Source: Actinomadura meyerae (GTDB lineage Bacteria; Actinomycetota; Actinomycetes; Streptosporangiales; Streptosporangiaceae). From it: a DNA stretch of 64,000 nt. Position 1 is the stretch's first letter; each line of letters starts with the position of its first letter. The notes beneath the pieces were generated by a model. That model saw only the letters and a list, made by a program, of their open reading frames with translations. It did not search any database and was not told where the DNA came from. Of the stretch, positions 16,944 through 25,413 are shown piece after piece. The translations under genes and the position numbers were made by a program. The stretch lies in NCBI RefSeq assembly GCF_900188445.1, contig NZ_FZOR01000043.1, positions 1 to 64,000 of the forward strand. Reading direction: 5' to 3'.

Positions 16944-18091
16944 GACGTGCCCCTCCCCCCTGTGGCCCGGTGACCGCCTGTGGCCCAGTGCCCGCCGGCC
17001 ACCGCGTTGACGGCGTCGGCGACCCGCGCGAGGTCCTCGTCGCCCACCGACGGATGCACCGGCAGCGACAGCACCTCGGCCGCGGCCCGTTCGGTCTCCG
17101 GCAGGTCCCAGCGCGGGTCCGGCCGTCCGTCCAGCAGGAACGGCCGCAGCCGGTGGACGGGCGTCGGGTAGTAGACGGCGCTCCCGATCCCGCGCTCCGC
17201 CAGGCCCCGCTGGACGGCGTCGCGCTCCGCGACCCGGACCGTGTACTGGTGGTAGACGTGCCGCGCGCCGTCCGCGACGGGCGGGACGGCCGCGGCGGTG
17301 ATCTTCGCGTCCAGGAACCGCGCGTTGGCGATGCGCCGCTCGGTCCACTCGGGCAGCCGCTTGAGCTGCTCGCGCCCGATCGCCGCCGCGACGTCGGTGA
17401 GCCGCAGGTTGGCGCCGACGATCTCGTTCGCGTAGCGCTGCTCCATGCCCTGGTTGCGCAGCAGCCGCAGCGTCCGCGCGGTCTCCGGGTCGGCCGTGGT
17501 GACCATGCCGCCTTCGAGGGCGTGCATGTTCTTCGTCGGGTAGAAGCTGAAGCAGCCGGCCGTGCCGAACGCGCCCGCCGGGGTCCCGCCGAGGGCGGCG
17601 CCGTGCGCCTGGCAGGCGTCCTCGACGACGGCGAGGCCGTGCCGCTCGGCGAGCGGGACGATGCGGTCCATCGCCGCCGGGTGCCCGTACAGGTGCACCG
17701 GGATGATCGCGGCCGTGCGGGGCCCGACGGCGGCGGCGACGGCGTCCGGGTCGACGCAGAACGTGGCGGAGTCGATGTCGGCGAAGACGGGCTCGGCGCC
17801 GGCCAGGCGGACGACGTTGGCGGTCGCCGCGAACGTGAACGACGGGACGACGACCTCGTCGCCGGGGCCGATGCCGAGCGCCATCAGGCTCAGCTGGAGC
17901 GCCGACGTCCCCGAGTTCACCGCGACGCAGTGGCGGCCCCCGGCGAGCGCGGAGAACTCGTCCTCGAACGCGGCGACCTCGGGCCCCTGCACGACCCGCC
18001 CGCTGCGCAGCACGCGCACGGCCGCCGCGATCTCCGCCTCGCCGATCACCGGCCCCGCCGCGGGAACGGCCCTCTCCGCTTCCACGGACAT
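16940..18091 (-). CDS. DegT/DnrJ/EryC1 sugar aminotransferase (WbpE/WlbC-like)
   Basis: A 383-residue PLP-dependent aminotransferase. The Schiff-base Lys187 is in SFYPTKNMHALEGG, the PLP Asp is in VVEDACQAHGA, and NSGTSALQLSL binds the phosphate. These enzymes transaminate 3- or 4-keto nucleotide sugars. Position next to the WbpB-like gene supports the 3-amino role of WbpE. It is the promoter-proximal gene of the operon. The last 18 residues contain an imperfect six-residue repeat (GHWATG, GHRATG) created by an 18-bp DNA duplication. Confidence 0.88.
   Translation of the reverse strand: MSVEAERAVPAAGPVIGEAEIAAAVRVLRSGRVVQGPEVAAFEDEFSALAGGRHCVAVNSGTSALQLSLMALGIGPGDEVVVPSFTFAATANVVRLAGAEPVFADIDSATFCVDPDAVAAAVGPRTAAIIPVHLYGHPAAMDRIVPLAERHGLAVVEDACQAHGAALGGTPAGAFGTAGCFSFYPTKNMHALEGGMVTTADPETARTLRLLRNQGMEQRYANEIVGANLRLTDVAAAIGREQLKRLPEWTERRIANARFLDAKITAAAVPPVADGARHVYHQYTVRVAERDAVQRGLAERGIGSAVYYPTPVHRLRPFLLDGRPDPRWDLPETERAAAEVLSLPVHPSVGDEDLARVADAVNAVAGGHWATGGHRATGGRGTS
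16959..16994. repeat. 2 x 18-bp tandem repeat in the 3' end of the aminotransferase
   Basis: The unit CCTGTGGCCCGGTGACCG (16959-16976) is followed by a copy with two changes (16977-16994). It is in frame and produces the GHWATG/GHRATG peptide repeat. Confidence 0.8.
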
Positions 18092-18122
18092 GCTCGGACT
18101 CCTCAGGCGAATGGTGGGATCG

Positions 18123-18138
18123 ACGCACGTTGGTGCGT
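18123..18138. promoter_or_regulatory. Inverted repeat upstream of the glycan operon
   Basis: ACGCAC-GTTG-GTGCGT is a perfect 6-bp palindrome 32-47 nt upstream of the aminotransferase start codon. Its place in the leader fits an operator or a 5'-UTR hairpin. No regulator gene lies beside it. Confidence 0.35.
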
Positions 18139-18258
18139 GCTCAGCAAAATCCCCCCACCCGAGGGACGGACGCCCACCGGGCGCGGACCATCAGCCGAAG
18201 CCTGGCTTAACGGAAAGTGTCCAGGTAGCGGCCCTGCCCGCGCACCGCGCCCTACCAG

Positions 18259-18288
18259 CTCACTGCGCCCGGCTCTCTCACTGCGCCC
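18259..18288. repeat. 18-bp-spaced direct repeat over a stop codon
   Basis: CTCACTGCGCCC occurs at 18259-18270 and 18277-18288. The second copy contains the stop (TCA on +) of the membrane-protein gene that ends at 18278, so the stop codon and its flank are duplicated just downstream. A weaker third copy lies near 18243. Confidence 0.65.
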
Positions 18289-18682
18289 TGCCCGCCTTGA
18301 CGCGCCGGTAGCTCCAGTAGAGCAGCGCGAAGAGGATGATCCCCGACAGGATCAGACCGGACCCCGTGCTCCACCCCGAGAAGGGCAGCTCGTCCACGAG
18401 CCCCCACGCGACCCCCGCCGCGAACAGGGCCAGCCCGGTCAGGATCGACCCGGTCAGCCGCCACCAGGAGGTCACGCTCTCCTCCGCCGCCTGGATCGCC
18501 CGCTCCCGGACGGGCTCGACGTAGCGGTCCACGGCCGGGAACTCCCGCGCGAGGATCAGCAGCCCCGCCAGGACCAGCAGCAGCCCCGGTCCGGGCAGCA
18601 CCAGCAGCGCGACGCCGGTGAGCAGCACCAGCCCCCCGCCGACCAGGATCGCGCCGCGCCTGGCCGACCTCCCGTACCCCAT
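18278..18682 (-). CDS. PGPGW-type small membrane protein
   Basis: A 134-residue protein of the family with the LPGPG signature (LVLPGPGLLLVLAGLLILAREFP, split by helices), annotated in other genomes as PGPGW or TIGR02611 transmembrane protein. Four hydrophobic segments are visible: residues 13-28, 29-45, about 75-92 and 105-122. An amphipathic stretch (VDRYVEPVRERAIQAAEES) lies between the two hairpins. The frame runs further upstream as Pro-rich sequence, so ATG 18682, directly before the first helix, is preferred. No known function. It is monocistronic. Confidence 0.75.
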   Translation of the reverse strand: MGYGRSARRGAILVGGGLVLLTGVALLVLPGPGLLLVLAGLLILAREFPAVDRYVEPVRERAIQAAEESVTSWWRLTGSILTGLALFAAGVAWGLVDELPFSGWSTGSGLILSGIILFALLYWSYRRVKAGRAQ

Positions 18683-18788
18683 CGCCCCTCCCGTCCGGCC
18701 GGGGCCCGGACCGCCCTCCCCGCCAGGTCGCCGTGTCGTCCACGGTAGATCTTGCACACGACGGCGCGGCCAAACCCCGGGCATGGAG

Positions 18789-18828
18789 CGGCCCCGTCCC
18801 GAGGGGGCGTGGGGCCGGGACGGGGCCG
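18789..18828. terminator. GC-rich hairpin terminator
   Basis: CGGCCCCGTCCC (18789-18800) pairs perfectly with GGGACGGGGCCG (18817-18828) over a 16-nt loop. It lies about 75 nt beyond the stop of the symporter gene at 18903, as expected for the end of that minus-strand operon. There is no T-tract, which is usual in high-GC actinomycetes. Confidence 0.55.
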
Positions 18829-18902
18829 CGAGCCGCGCGGGACCGGGCGACGGTCGCCCGCGCGGCGGGTGGGGCGGGGGCGGCGGGGACGCCCCCGCGG
18901 AT

Positions 18903-20513
18903 CTAGTGCTCGACCGCCTGCTCGGCACCGGCGCCGGTCAGCGAGCGGACCTCGATCTCGGCGTACTTCTGCGCGTTGAACTCCTTGCTGAGGACGGTCC
19001 CGAGGAACCCGGCCAGGAAGCCGATCGGGATGGACACGATGCCCGGGTTCTCCAGCGGGAACCAGCTCCAGTCGTGGTCGGTGAACAGCGCCTTCTCCGA
19101 GCCGGACACGACCGGGGAGAACGCCACGAAGAAGATGGCGGAGCCGAGGCCGCCGTAGATGGCGGAGACGGCGCCGGCGGTGTTGAACCGCTTCCAGAAC
19201 AGGCTGTAGAGGATCGCGGGCAGGTTCCCGGACGCGGCGACCGCGAAGGCCAGCGCGACGAGGAACGCCACGTTCAGGCGCTGCGCGTAGATGCCCAGCA
19301 CGATCGACACGGCGCCGATCACGAAGGCGGCGATGCGGGCCACGCGGACCTCGTCCCGCTCGGTGGCCTTGCCCTTGCGGAACACGTGCGCGTACAGGTC
19401 GTGCGAGAACGACGAGGACGAGGCGAGCGTGAGCCCGGAGACGACCGCGAGGATCGTCGCGAACGCCACCGCCGCGATGACCGCGAGCAGGATCGTGCCG
19501 CCCGCCGAACCGAAGACGATCTCTCCGATGCGTTCGGCGAGCTGCGGTGCCGCGGTGTTGCCGGCCGCGTTGACCTTGGAGATCTCGGCGGAGCCGACGA
19601 GCGCGGCGGCGCCGAAGCCGAGCACCAGGGTGAACAGGTAGAAGACCCCGATGAGCCCGATGCCCCACATGACGGACTTGCGGGCATCGCGGGAGGTCGG
19701 CACCGTGTAGAAGCGGATCAGGATGTGCGGCAGCCCCGCGGTGCCGAGGACGAGCGCGAGACCGAGGCTGATCAGGTCGAGCTTGCCGGTGAGGCCGGAG
19801 TCCTCGGTGGCGTACCGCAGGCCGGGCTCCAGGAACTCGTCCGGCTTGCTGCTCTTCTCGGCGGCGTCGTTCAGCAGCGACGACAGGTTGAAGCCGGAGT
19901 CGCCCAGCACCAGCAGGGTGATCAGCGCCGCGCCGGTCATCAGCAGGACGGCCTTCACGATCTGCACCCAGGTGGTGCCCTTCATCCCGCCGAACACCAC
20001 GTAGATGATCATCAGCACGCCGACCATCGCGATCGTGGCGCCCTTGGCGAACTCGCTGGTGAAGCCGAACAGCAGTGCGACGAGCGCGCCCGCGCCGACC
20101 ATCTGCGCCAGCAGGTAGAAGATCGACACCACGATGGTGGAGACGCCCGCGGCGGTGCGCACCGGGCGCGGGCTCATCCGGAACGCCAGCACGTCCGCCA
20201 TGGTGAAGCGGCCGGAGTTGCGCAGCAGCTCGGCGACGAGCAGCAGCGCCACGAGCCAGGCGACCAGGAACCCGATCGAGTAGAGGAAGCCGTCGTAGCC
20301 GTACAGCGCGATGAGCCCGGCGATGCCGAGGAACGACGCGGCGGACATGTAGTCGCCGCCGATCGCGAGGCCGTTCTGCGCGCCGGAGAACGAGCGGCCG
20401 CCGGCGTAGAAGTCGGTCGCGCTCTTGGTGTTGCGGCTCGCCCACACGGTGATCCCGAGGGTGGCGGCCACGAACACCAGGAACAGGATGATCGACAGGG
20501 TCTCGTTGCTCAT
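18903..20513 (-). CDS. Sodium:solute symporter, ActP/MctC-like monocarboxylate permease
   Basis: A 536-residue SSS-family transporter with about 13 membrane helices. Hallmarks: SATDFYAGGRSFSGAQNGLAI with GDYMSAASFLGIAGLI in the first helices, GLPHILIRFYTVPTSRDARKS in the central loop, and SGLTLASSSSFSHDLY in the sodium-site helix. The layout and length are those of acetate permease ActP and actinomycete MctC (acetate, propionate, pyruvate). It overlaps the small DUF485 gene by 4 nt, a pairing seen widely with ActP homologues. Substrate assignment is by family resemblance. Confidence 0.87.
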   Translation of the reverse strand: MSNETLSIILFLVFVAATLGITVWASRNTKSATDFYAGGRSFSGAQNGLAIGGDYMSAASFLGIAGLIALYGYDGFLYSIGFLVAWLVALLLVAELLRNSGRFTMADVLAFRMSPRPVRTAAGVSTIVVSIFYLLAQMVGAGALVALLFGFTSEFAKGATIAMVGVLMIIYVVFGGMKGTTWVQIVKAVLLMTGAALITLLVLGDSGFNLSSLLNDAAEKSSKPDEFLEPGLRYATEDSGLTGKLDLISLGLALVLGTAGLPHILIRFYTVPTSRDARKSVMWGIGLIGVFYLFTLVLGFGAAALVGSAEISKVNAAGNTAAPQLAERIGEIVFGSAGGTILLAVIAAVAFATILAVVSGLTLASSSSFSHDLYAHVFRKGKATERDEVRVARIAAFVIGAVSIVLGIYAQRLNVAFLVALAFAVAASGNLPAILYSLFWKRFNTAGAVSAIYGGLGSAIFFVAFSPVVSGSEKALFTDHDWSWFPLENPGIVSIPIGFLAGFLGTVLSKEFNAQKYAEIEVRSLTGAGAEQAVEH

Positions 20514-20923
20514 CGGGCATCCTCCGCGGCCTCGGCGGTCCCGGCTCCGGCGGTCTTGGCGGCGCCGGCCGCCCCGGCGGTCCCGGCGGACGCCGCGACC
20601 TCCGCCTCCACCTCGCCGCGCAGCTTGTCGGCGAGCGGGTCGAGGCTCCGCTCGGCATGCCGCGAGTACAGGTACGCGATGCCGAACGTGGACACGAACT
20701 GCAGCAGCCCGAAGACCAGCGCGACGTTGATGGAGCCGAACAGCTCGGTGCCCATGAAGCCGCGCGCCCAGCCGGACAGGACGACGTAGAGCAGGTACCA
20801 GCTGAGGAACGCGACGGTCATGGGGAATGCGAATCGGCGGAACCTGCGGCGGAGTTCCTGGAACTCCGCGGTGCCCTGGAACCGTTCATAGACGGTGCCG
20901 GGGGCGCTCTTATCGACGGACAC
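20510..20923 (-). CDS. DUF485-family membrane protein, symporter partner
   Basis: A 137-residue protein with two membrane helices and the DUF485 core: FQELRRRFRRFAFPMTVAFL, then a loop and INVALVFGLLQFVSTFGIAYLY. The C-terminal 40 residues are Ala/Glu-rich. I start it at GTG 20923 because AGGAGGG lies 6 nt upstream; the frame also contains a TTG at 20950 in front of that ribosome-binding site. It is translated together with the downstream symporter (ATGA overlap). YjcH, its counterpart beside ActP in E. coli, is in the same family; its exact role is unknown. Confidence 0.85.
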   Translation of the reverse strand: MSVDKSAPGTVYERFQGTAEFQELRRRFRRFAFPMTVAFLSWYLLYVVLSGWARGFMGTELFGSINVALVFGLLQFVSTFGIAYLYSRHAERSLDPLADKLRGEVEAEVAASAGTAGAAGAAKTAGAGTAEAAEDAR

Positions 20924-21109
20924 GACCGCCCTCCTCTGTTGTGACGCCAATCACGCGCCACGGTAAAGATCCAGCTCGGAGGGCACGAGGGTGCGGCGCC
21001 GGGGCTGCGGCCAGGGGCCGGTCATCGTCGCCGGAATGTAGCGCCCGTCGACGAACGGTCGCTTTCGCGCGACGAACGGTAGGCCCTGCGCGCCCAGATC
21101 CCGCGCCCC

Positions 21110-22840
21110 TCACACCCTGCGCGGCCGCCACGTGCCCCGGTCGACGTTGAGCGACTCGGGGGTGTGCAGCCGGACCATCATGCGGGCGACGCCGGGCGGC
21201 ACCCGCCGCTGGCTGCACAGCGACACGAGGATCATGACGGTGAACGCGATCGGCACCGTCCAGGCGGCGGGCTGGGCGAGCAGTGCCCCGGCGAGCCCGG
21301 ACGGCGGCCCCGCCGCGATCGTCACGATGACGGCGGTCCCGGCGAGCACGCCGCCCGTGACGAGCCCGGCCAGCGCGCCGGGGACGCTGAGCCGCCGCCA
21401 CCACACCCCGAGGACGAGCAGCGGGCAGAACGTGGACGCGGCGACGGCGAACGCGAGCCCGACCACGTCCGCGACCGCGAGGGACCGGGCCGCGATCGCC
21501 AGCGCCAGCGGCACGACGAGCGCGAGCAGCGTCCCCACCCGGAACGACCGGACGCCGCCGCGCAGGATGTCCTGCGCGAGCACCCCCGCCACCGACACGG
21601 TGATGCCGGACGACGTCGACAGGAACGCCGCGACCGCGCCGCCGGTCACCAGCGCGCCGAGGAGGTCGCCGCCGACCCCGCCGATCAGCCGTCCGGGCAG
21701 GGTCAGCACGACGGCATCGGCCCGCCCGGTCATCAGCAGCTCGGGGGTGTAGAGGCGGCCGAGCACCCCGTAGAGGGCGGGCAGCAGGTAGAACGCGCCG
21801 AGCAGCGACAGCACCATGACGGTCGTGCGGCGCGCGGCCCGCCCGTCGGGGTTGGTGTAGAAGCGGACGAGGACGTGCGGGAGCCCCATCGTCCCGAGGA
21901 ACGTCGCGAGGATCAGCGAGTACGTCGCGTACAGGGAGTGGTCGCGCCCGTCGAGCGGCATCGCCCATTCCCGGTCGGTGGTGACGGGCCGCCCGCGGAC
22001 GTGCGGGACGTCGGCGCCGGCCGGGAAGGTGACGGACGTGTCCTGGTCGATGTGGTGCGGCCCGGGGTTCAGGGTCAGCGGCGTCTTCGCGTGATGCCGC
22101 CCGTCGAGCTCCCCGTCCACCACCACCTGGACGGGCTGCGTCACGTTGACCGTGACGGCGACACCGACCGCGACGGTCGTCCTCTCGGTGAAGCGCGGCG
22201 GGACGTCCGACGACAGGCCGGGCGCCCCGTCGCCCCGCCACGCCAGCAGCAGGAAGACGAGCGGGACGGCCAGCGCGGTCAGCTTCATCCAGTACTGGAA
22301 CGCCTGGACGAGGGTGACGCTGCGCATGCCGCCGCCCAGCACGTTCACCGCGACCACCACCGCGATGAGCACGCCGCCCGTCCACACCGGGGCGCCCGTC
22401 ACCGTCCGGAGCACCAGCCCGGCGCTCTGGAACTGCGGCAGCAGGTACAGCCAGCTGATCAGCACCACGAGGACGCTGGCGACGCGGCGCACGGCCATCG
22501 ACTCCAGCCGCGCCTCGGCGAAGTCGGGCAGCGTGTAGGCGCCGGACCGGCGCAGCGGCGCCGACACCAGCACCAGCAGGACGAGGTATCCGCCCGTCCA
22601 GCCGACCGGGAGCCACAGCATGTCGGCGCCGTAGGCGAGGATCAGCCCGGCGATGCCGAGGAACGACGCCGCCGACAGGTACTCGCCGCCGATCGCGGAC
22701 GCGTTCCGCAGCGGCGTCACCGTCCGGGACGCCACGTAGAAGTCGGACGTCGTCCGGGAGATCCGCACGCCGAGCACGCCGATCAGCACCGTGGCGGCCA
22801 CCACGAGCAGCACCCCGGCGAGCCCGTACGCGGTGCTCAC
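21110..22840 (-). CDS. Sodium:solute symporter with enlarged extracytoplasmic loop
   Basis: A 576-residue SSS transporter sharing the ActP signatures with the gene at 18903 (TSDFYVASRTVTPLRN, GEYLSAASFLGIAGLI, GLPHVLVRFYTNPDGRAARR, SSGITVSVAGVLAQDIL). It differs in a loop of about 100 residues before the central GLPH segment (roughly residues 205-300), where the other symporter has about 45. The loop is strand-rich (VTVNVTQPVQVVVDGEL). Start GTG 22840 overlaps the stop of the small gene upstream. Its neighbours are a small membrane protein and a LytTR two-component system, so it is probably the regulated transporter of that system. Confidence 0.85.
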   Translation of the reverse strand: MSTAYGLAGVLLVVAATVLIGVLGVRISRTTSDFYVASRTVTPLRNASAIGGEYLSAASFLGIAGLILAYGADMLWLPVGWTGGYLVLLVLVSAPLRRSGAYTLPDFAEARLESMAVRRVASVLVVLISWLYLLPQFQSAGLVLRTVTGAPVWTGGVLIAVVVAVNVLGGGMRSVTLVQAFQYWMKLTALAVPLVFLLLAWRGDGAPGLSSDVPPRFTERTTVAVGVAVTVNVTQPVQVVVDGELDGRHHAKTPLTLNPGPHHIDQDTSVTFPAGADVPHVRGRPVTTDREWAMPLDGRDHSLYATYSLILATFLGTMGLPHVLVRFYTNPDGRAARRTTVMVLSLLGAFYLLPALYGVLGRLYTPELLMTGRADAVVLTLPGRLIGGVGGDLLGALVTGGAVAAFLSTSSGITVSVAGVLAQDILRGGVRSFRVGTLLALVVPLALAIAARSLAVADVVGLAFAVAASTFCPLLVLGVWWRRLSVPGALAGLVTGGVLAGTAVIVTIAAGPPSGLAGALLAQPAAWTVPIAFTVMILVSLCSQRRVPPGVARMMVRLHTPESLNVDRGTWRPRRV

Positions 22841-23205
22841 GGCGGGTCACCGGACGGGCGGTCGGCACGGTCCACGAGGTCGGCGAAGTCGTCCTCGTTG
22901 CGCTCGGCCAGCCGGACGTACCACCAGCCGCACGCCACGAACCACGGGTAGATCAGCCCGCCGAGCACCACCCACGGCAGCGGCAGCCCGAACAGCTCGC
23001 GCTCGCGGGCCTCGGGGACGAGCGCGAACAGCAGCGGCAGCCCGAGCACCACGACCGCGAGCACCAGGCACAGCCGGGCGGCGAGCCGGAGCTGGGTGCG
23101 CAGCAGCGAGCGCATGTACGCCTCGCCGAGGCCCGTCTGCTCGTCGATCTCCCGGGTCACCGGGTAGCGGGGACGCCGCACGGTCCGCGCCCGGGGCCCG
23201 GTCAC
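22837..23205 (-). CDS. Small two-helix membrane protein, symporter partner
   Basis: A 122-residue protein: a basic N-terminus, then two membrane helices (LAARLCLVLAVVVLGLPLLF and LPWVVLGGLIYPWFVACGWWYV) and an acidic tail (ERNEDDFADLVDRAD). The layout parallels the DUF485 partner of the other symporter, but the sequence is not clearly DUF485. The start is uncertain: the frame is open further upstream, and I use GTG 23205, which follows GGGGCGGAC. Coupled to the symporter by GTGA overlap. Confidence 0.6.
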   Translation of the reverse strand: MTGPRARTVRRPRYPVTREIDEQTGLGEAYMRSLLRTQLRLAARLCLVLAVVVLGLPLLFALVPEARERELFGLPLPWVVLGGLIYPWFVACGWWYVRLAERNEDDFADLVDRADRPSGDPP

Positions 23206-23246
23206 CAGCGTCCGCCCCGGCGCGATCTCGCGCCGCTCCCCCGGGC

Positions 23247-24008
23247 TCAGCGGGCCCTCCTCGCCCGCCGCACGAGCAGGTCGCGCAGCTCCCGGACGTG
23301 CCGCCGGGACACCGGCAGCTCGGTGCCGCCGACCACGATCGTGCAGCGCCCCGAGTCGAGGCGGAGCTCCTCGATCGCCGACAGCGCGACCAGGTGGCTG
23401 CGGTGCACCCGGACGAACCCGGCGCCGCTCCACCGCTCGCTCAGCGCGTTCAGCGGGATGCGCACCAGATGGCTGCCGCCCGAGGTGTGGAGCCGGGCGT
23501 AGTCGCCCTGCGCCTCCACGTACAGCACCTCGGCGGGCGTGACGAACCGGGTCACCCCGCCCAGCTCGACGGGCATCGGCTCCGGCTCGACCGGCGCGGG
23601 GCCGGCGGCGTCCGCCCAGCCGGCCTCCTCGGCGGCCTCCGTAACCCGCGTGATCGCCAGGCCGAGCCGCTCCGGCCGCACCGGCTTGAGGATGTAGTCG
23701 GTCGCCTTGATCTCGAACGCGTCGACCGCGTGCCCCTCGTAGGCGGTGACGAACACGATCTGCGGGGCGCGGGCGAACTGGGCGAGGACGCGGCCGAGCA
23801 CGGTGCCGTCCAGGCCGGGCATGCGGATGTCGAGGAAGACGGCGGCGACGGGACGCCCCTCGGCGAGGGCCCGGTCGAGCTTGCGCAGCGCGGAGGCGCC
23901 GTCCCGGGCGGTGTGGATCTCACCGATGCGCGGGTCGGCGCGCAGCAGGTGGACGAGGTCGTCCAGCGCGGGAGGCTCGTCGTCCACCGCAAGGACACGC
24001 AGGCCCAC
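23247..24008 (-). CDS. LytTR-family response regulator
   Basis: A 253-residue response regulator. The receiver domain (residues 3-120) has Asp60 in VFLDIRMPG as phosphoacceptor, with Thr in FVTAYEG and Lys in ILKPVRP. The C-terminal LytTR DNA-binding domain starts near residue 150 (VEAQGDYARLHTSGGSHLVR, FVRVHRSHLVAL). Start GTG 24008 has AAGGGG upstream. It forms a pair with the histidine kinase at 24065, and the genes directly downstream encode the symporter unit, giving the organisation of BtsSR/PyrSR-type nutrient-scavenging systems. Confidence 0.9.
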   Translation of the reverse strand: MGLRVLAVDDEPPALDDLVHLLRADPRIGEIHTARDGASALRKLDRALAEGRPVAAVFLDIRMPGLDGTVLGRVLAQFARAPQIVFVTAYEGHAVDAFEIKATDYILKPVRPERLGLAITRVTEAAEEAGWADAAGPAPVEPEPMPVELGGVTRFVTPAEVLYVEAQGDYARLHTSGGSHLVRIPLNALSERWSGAGFVRVHRSHLVALSAIEELRLDSGRCTIVVGGTELPVSRRHVRELRDLLVRRARRAR

Positions 24009-24064
24009 CGCATCGCCCCTTCACCTCGTCGTGCGCCACATTCCAGTCGGCGCCACCGGGACAG

Positions 24065-25252
24065 TCAAGAGGCGGTGACGCCCGGACGGTACTTGGGCAC
24101 CCGCACGATGACCTTGGTCCCGGCGCCCGGGCCCGTCTCGACCGCGAGCCCGTACTCGTCCCCGTAGACCTGGCGGAGCCGGTCGTCCACGTTCGCCAGC
24201 CCGATCCCGGACTCGTCCGCCCCGGCCAGGCGGCGCTCGCCCGCGAGCAGCCGCCGGACCTCCTCGGGGTCCATGCCGATGCCGTCGTCCTCCACGCTGA
24301 TGACGCAGTCGGACCCGGCGTCCTCGGCCACGATCGTGATGAGCCCCGGCTCGGACCTGTCCTGGAGCCCGTGCCGGACGGCGTTCTCCACGAGCGGTTG
24401 CAGGCACAGGAAGGGCACCGCCACCGGCAGCACCTCCGGCGCGATCCGCAGCGTCACCCGCAGCTCCTCCCCGAACCGTGCCCGCTGGAGCAGCAGGTAC
24501 CGGTCGATCGACCGCAGCTCCTCCGCCAGCGTCGTGAAGTCGCCGTGCCGCCGGAACGAGTACCGGGTGAACCCGGCGAACTCCAGCAGCAGCTCCCGCG
24601 CCCGCTCCGGGTCGGACCGGACGAACGACGCGATCGTGGTCAGCGAGTTGTAGATGAAGTGCGGCGAGATCTGCGCCCGCAGCGCCCGCATCTCCGCCTC
24701 CATCAGCAGCGCCCGCGAATGGTCCAGCTCCGCGAGCTCCAACTGGGCGTCGACCCACTGCGCGACCTCCTCGGCCGCGCGGATCAGCCCGGCCGGGACG
24801 TCCTCCCCGTACGCCGCCAGCGCCCCCACCACCCGGTCGTCGGTGGCCAGCGGGACGACCACGACCCGCCGGATGGGGCAGTCGATCCGGTCGCAGGTCA
24901 CGTCGTGCACCTGCGTGCGCCCGTTCCCCAGCGTCACCTCGGCGTGCGAGAGCCCCTCGTCCGCGTGGTGGCCGTGCTCCCCGTCCCAGGCCAGCAGCCG
25001 CTCCCCGTCGGTGATCGCGAGCGCCCGGCAGTCGAGCAGCGCCCGCAGGTGCCGCGCGGCCTTCTGCGCGCCCTGCTCCGTCAGCCCGGCCCGGAACGCG
25101 GGCGCCGCGCGGGACGCGGTGTGCAGCATCTCGAACGTGGCCCGCCGAGCAGGACCGCCCAGGTCACCGCCCCGCCCCTGCCGGCGCCACCACAGCAGAA
25201 GGGGAACCCAGGTCACCACCAGGGTCGCGGCGACGGCGACGGCAACGTCCAT
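24065..25252 (-). CDS. LytS-type sensor histidine kinase
   Basis: A 395-residue kinase. A single N-terminal membrane helix (residues 3-21) is followed by a cytoplasmic GAF-like sensor region (about 50-160), then the His_kinase domain with phosphoacceptor His198 in AQISPHFIYNSL, and the HATPase domain (N-box LVENAVRHGL, G-boxes DDGIGMD and ESGIGLANVDDRL). It lacks the multi-helix 5TM-LytS sensor. A short Cys-containing segment (VTCDRIDCPIRR) lies inside the sensor. The signal is therefore likely intracellular. It is first in the two-component/symporter unit. Confidence 0.9.
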   Translation of the reverse strand: MDVAVAVAATLVVTWVPLLLWWRRQGRGGDLGGPARRATFEMLHTASRAAPAFRAGLTEQGAQKAARHLRALLDCRALAITDGERLLAWDGEHGHHADEGLSHAEVTLGNGRTQVHDVTCDRIDCPIRRVVVVPLATDDRVVGALAAYGEDVPAGLIRAAEEVAQWVDAQLELAELDHSRALLMEAEMRALRAQISPHFIYNSLTTIASFVRSDPERARELLLEFAGFTRYSFRRHGDFTTLAEELRSIDRYLLLQRARFGEELRVTLRIAPEVLPVAVPFLCLQPLVENAVRHGLQDRSEPGLITIVAEDAGSDCVISVEDDGIGMDPEEVRRLLAGERRLAGADESGIGLANVDDRLRQVYGDEYGLAVETGPGAGTKVIVRVPKYRPGVTAS

Positions 25253-25276
25253 CCAGCAAACATGCCGCGTGCGGTG

Positions 25277-25302
25277 GCAAAAGTGAAGCTGATCACTTTC
25301 GC
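25277..25302. promoter_or_regulatory. 26-bp near-palindrome in the kinase/secreted-protein gap
   Basis: GCAAAAGTGA (25277-25286) and TCACTTTCGC (25293-25302) pair with a single mismatch around AGCTGA. The core AAAGTGA/TCACTTT is perfect. It lies 25-50 nt upstream of the kinase start and 112-137 nt upstream of the secreted-protein start. Confidence 0.5.
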
Positions 25303-25413
25303 CCTACCAAAAACCAGACATTCGTGGCATTTTGATCATGCCGACAACGTCGATCTTGGCCGGAGCCCGCCCTCCCCAGATTCACGGCCGGGCTACGGCC
25401 GCGAGGAGTGCGC

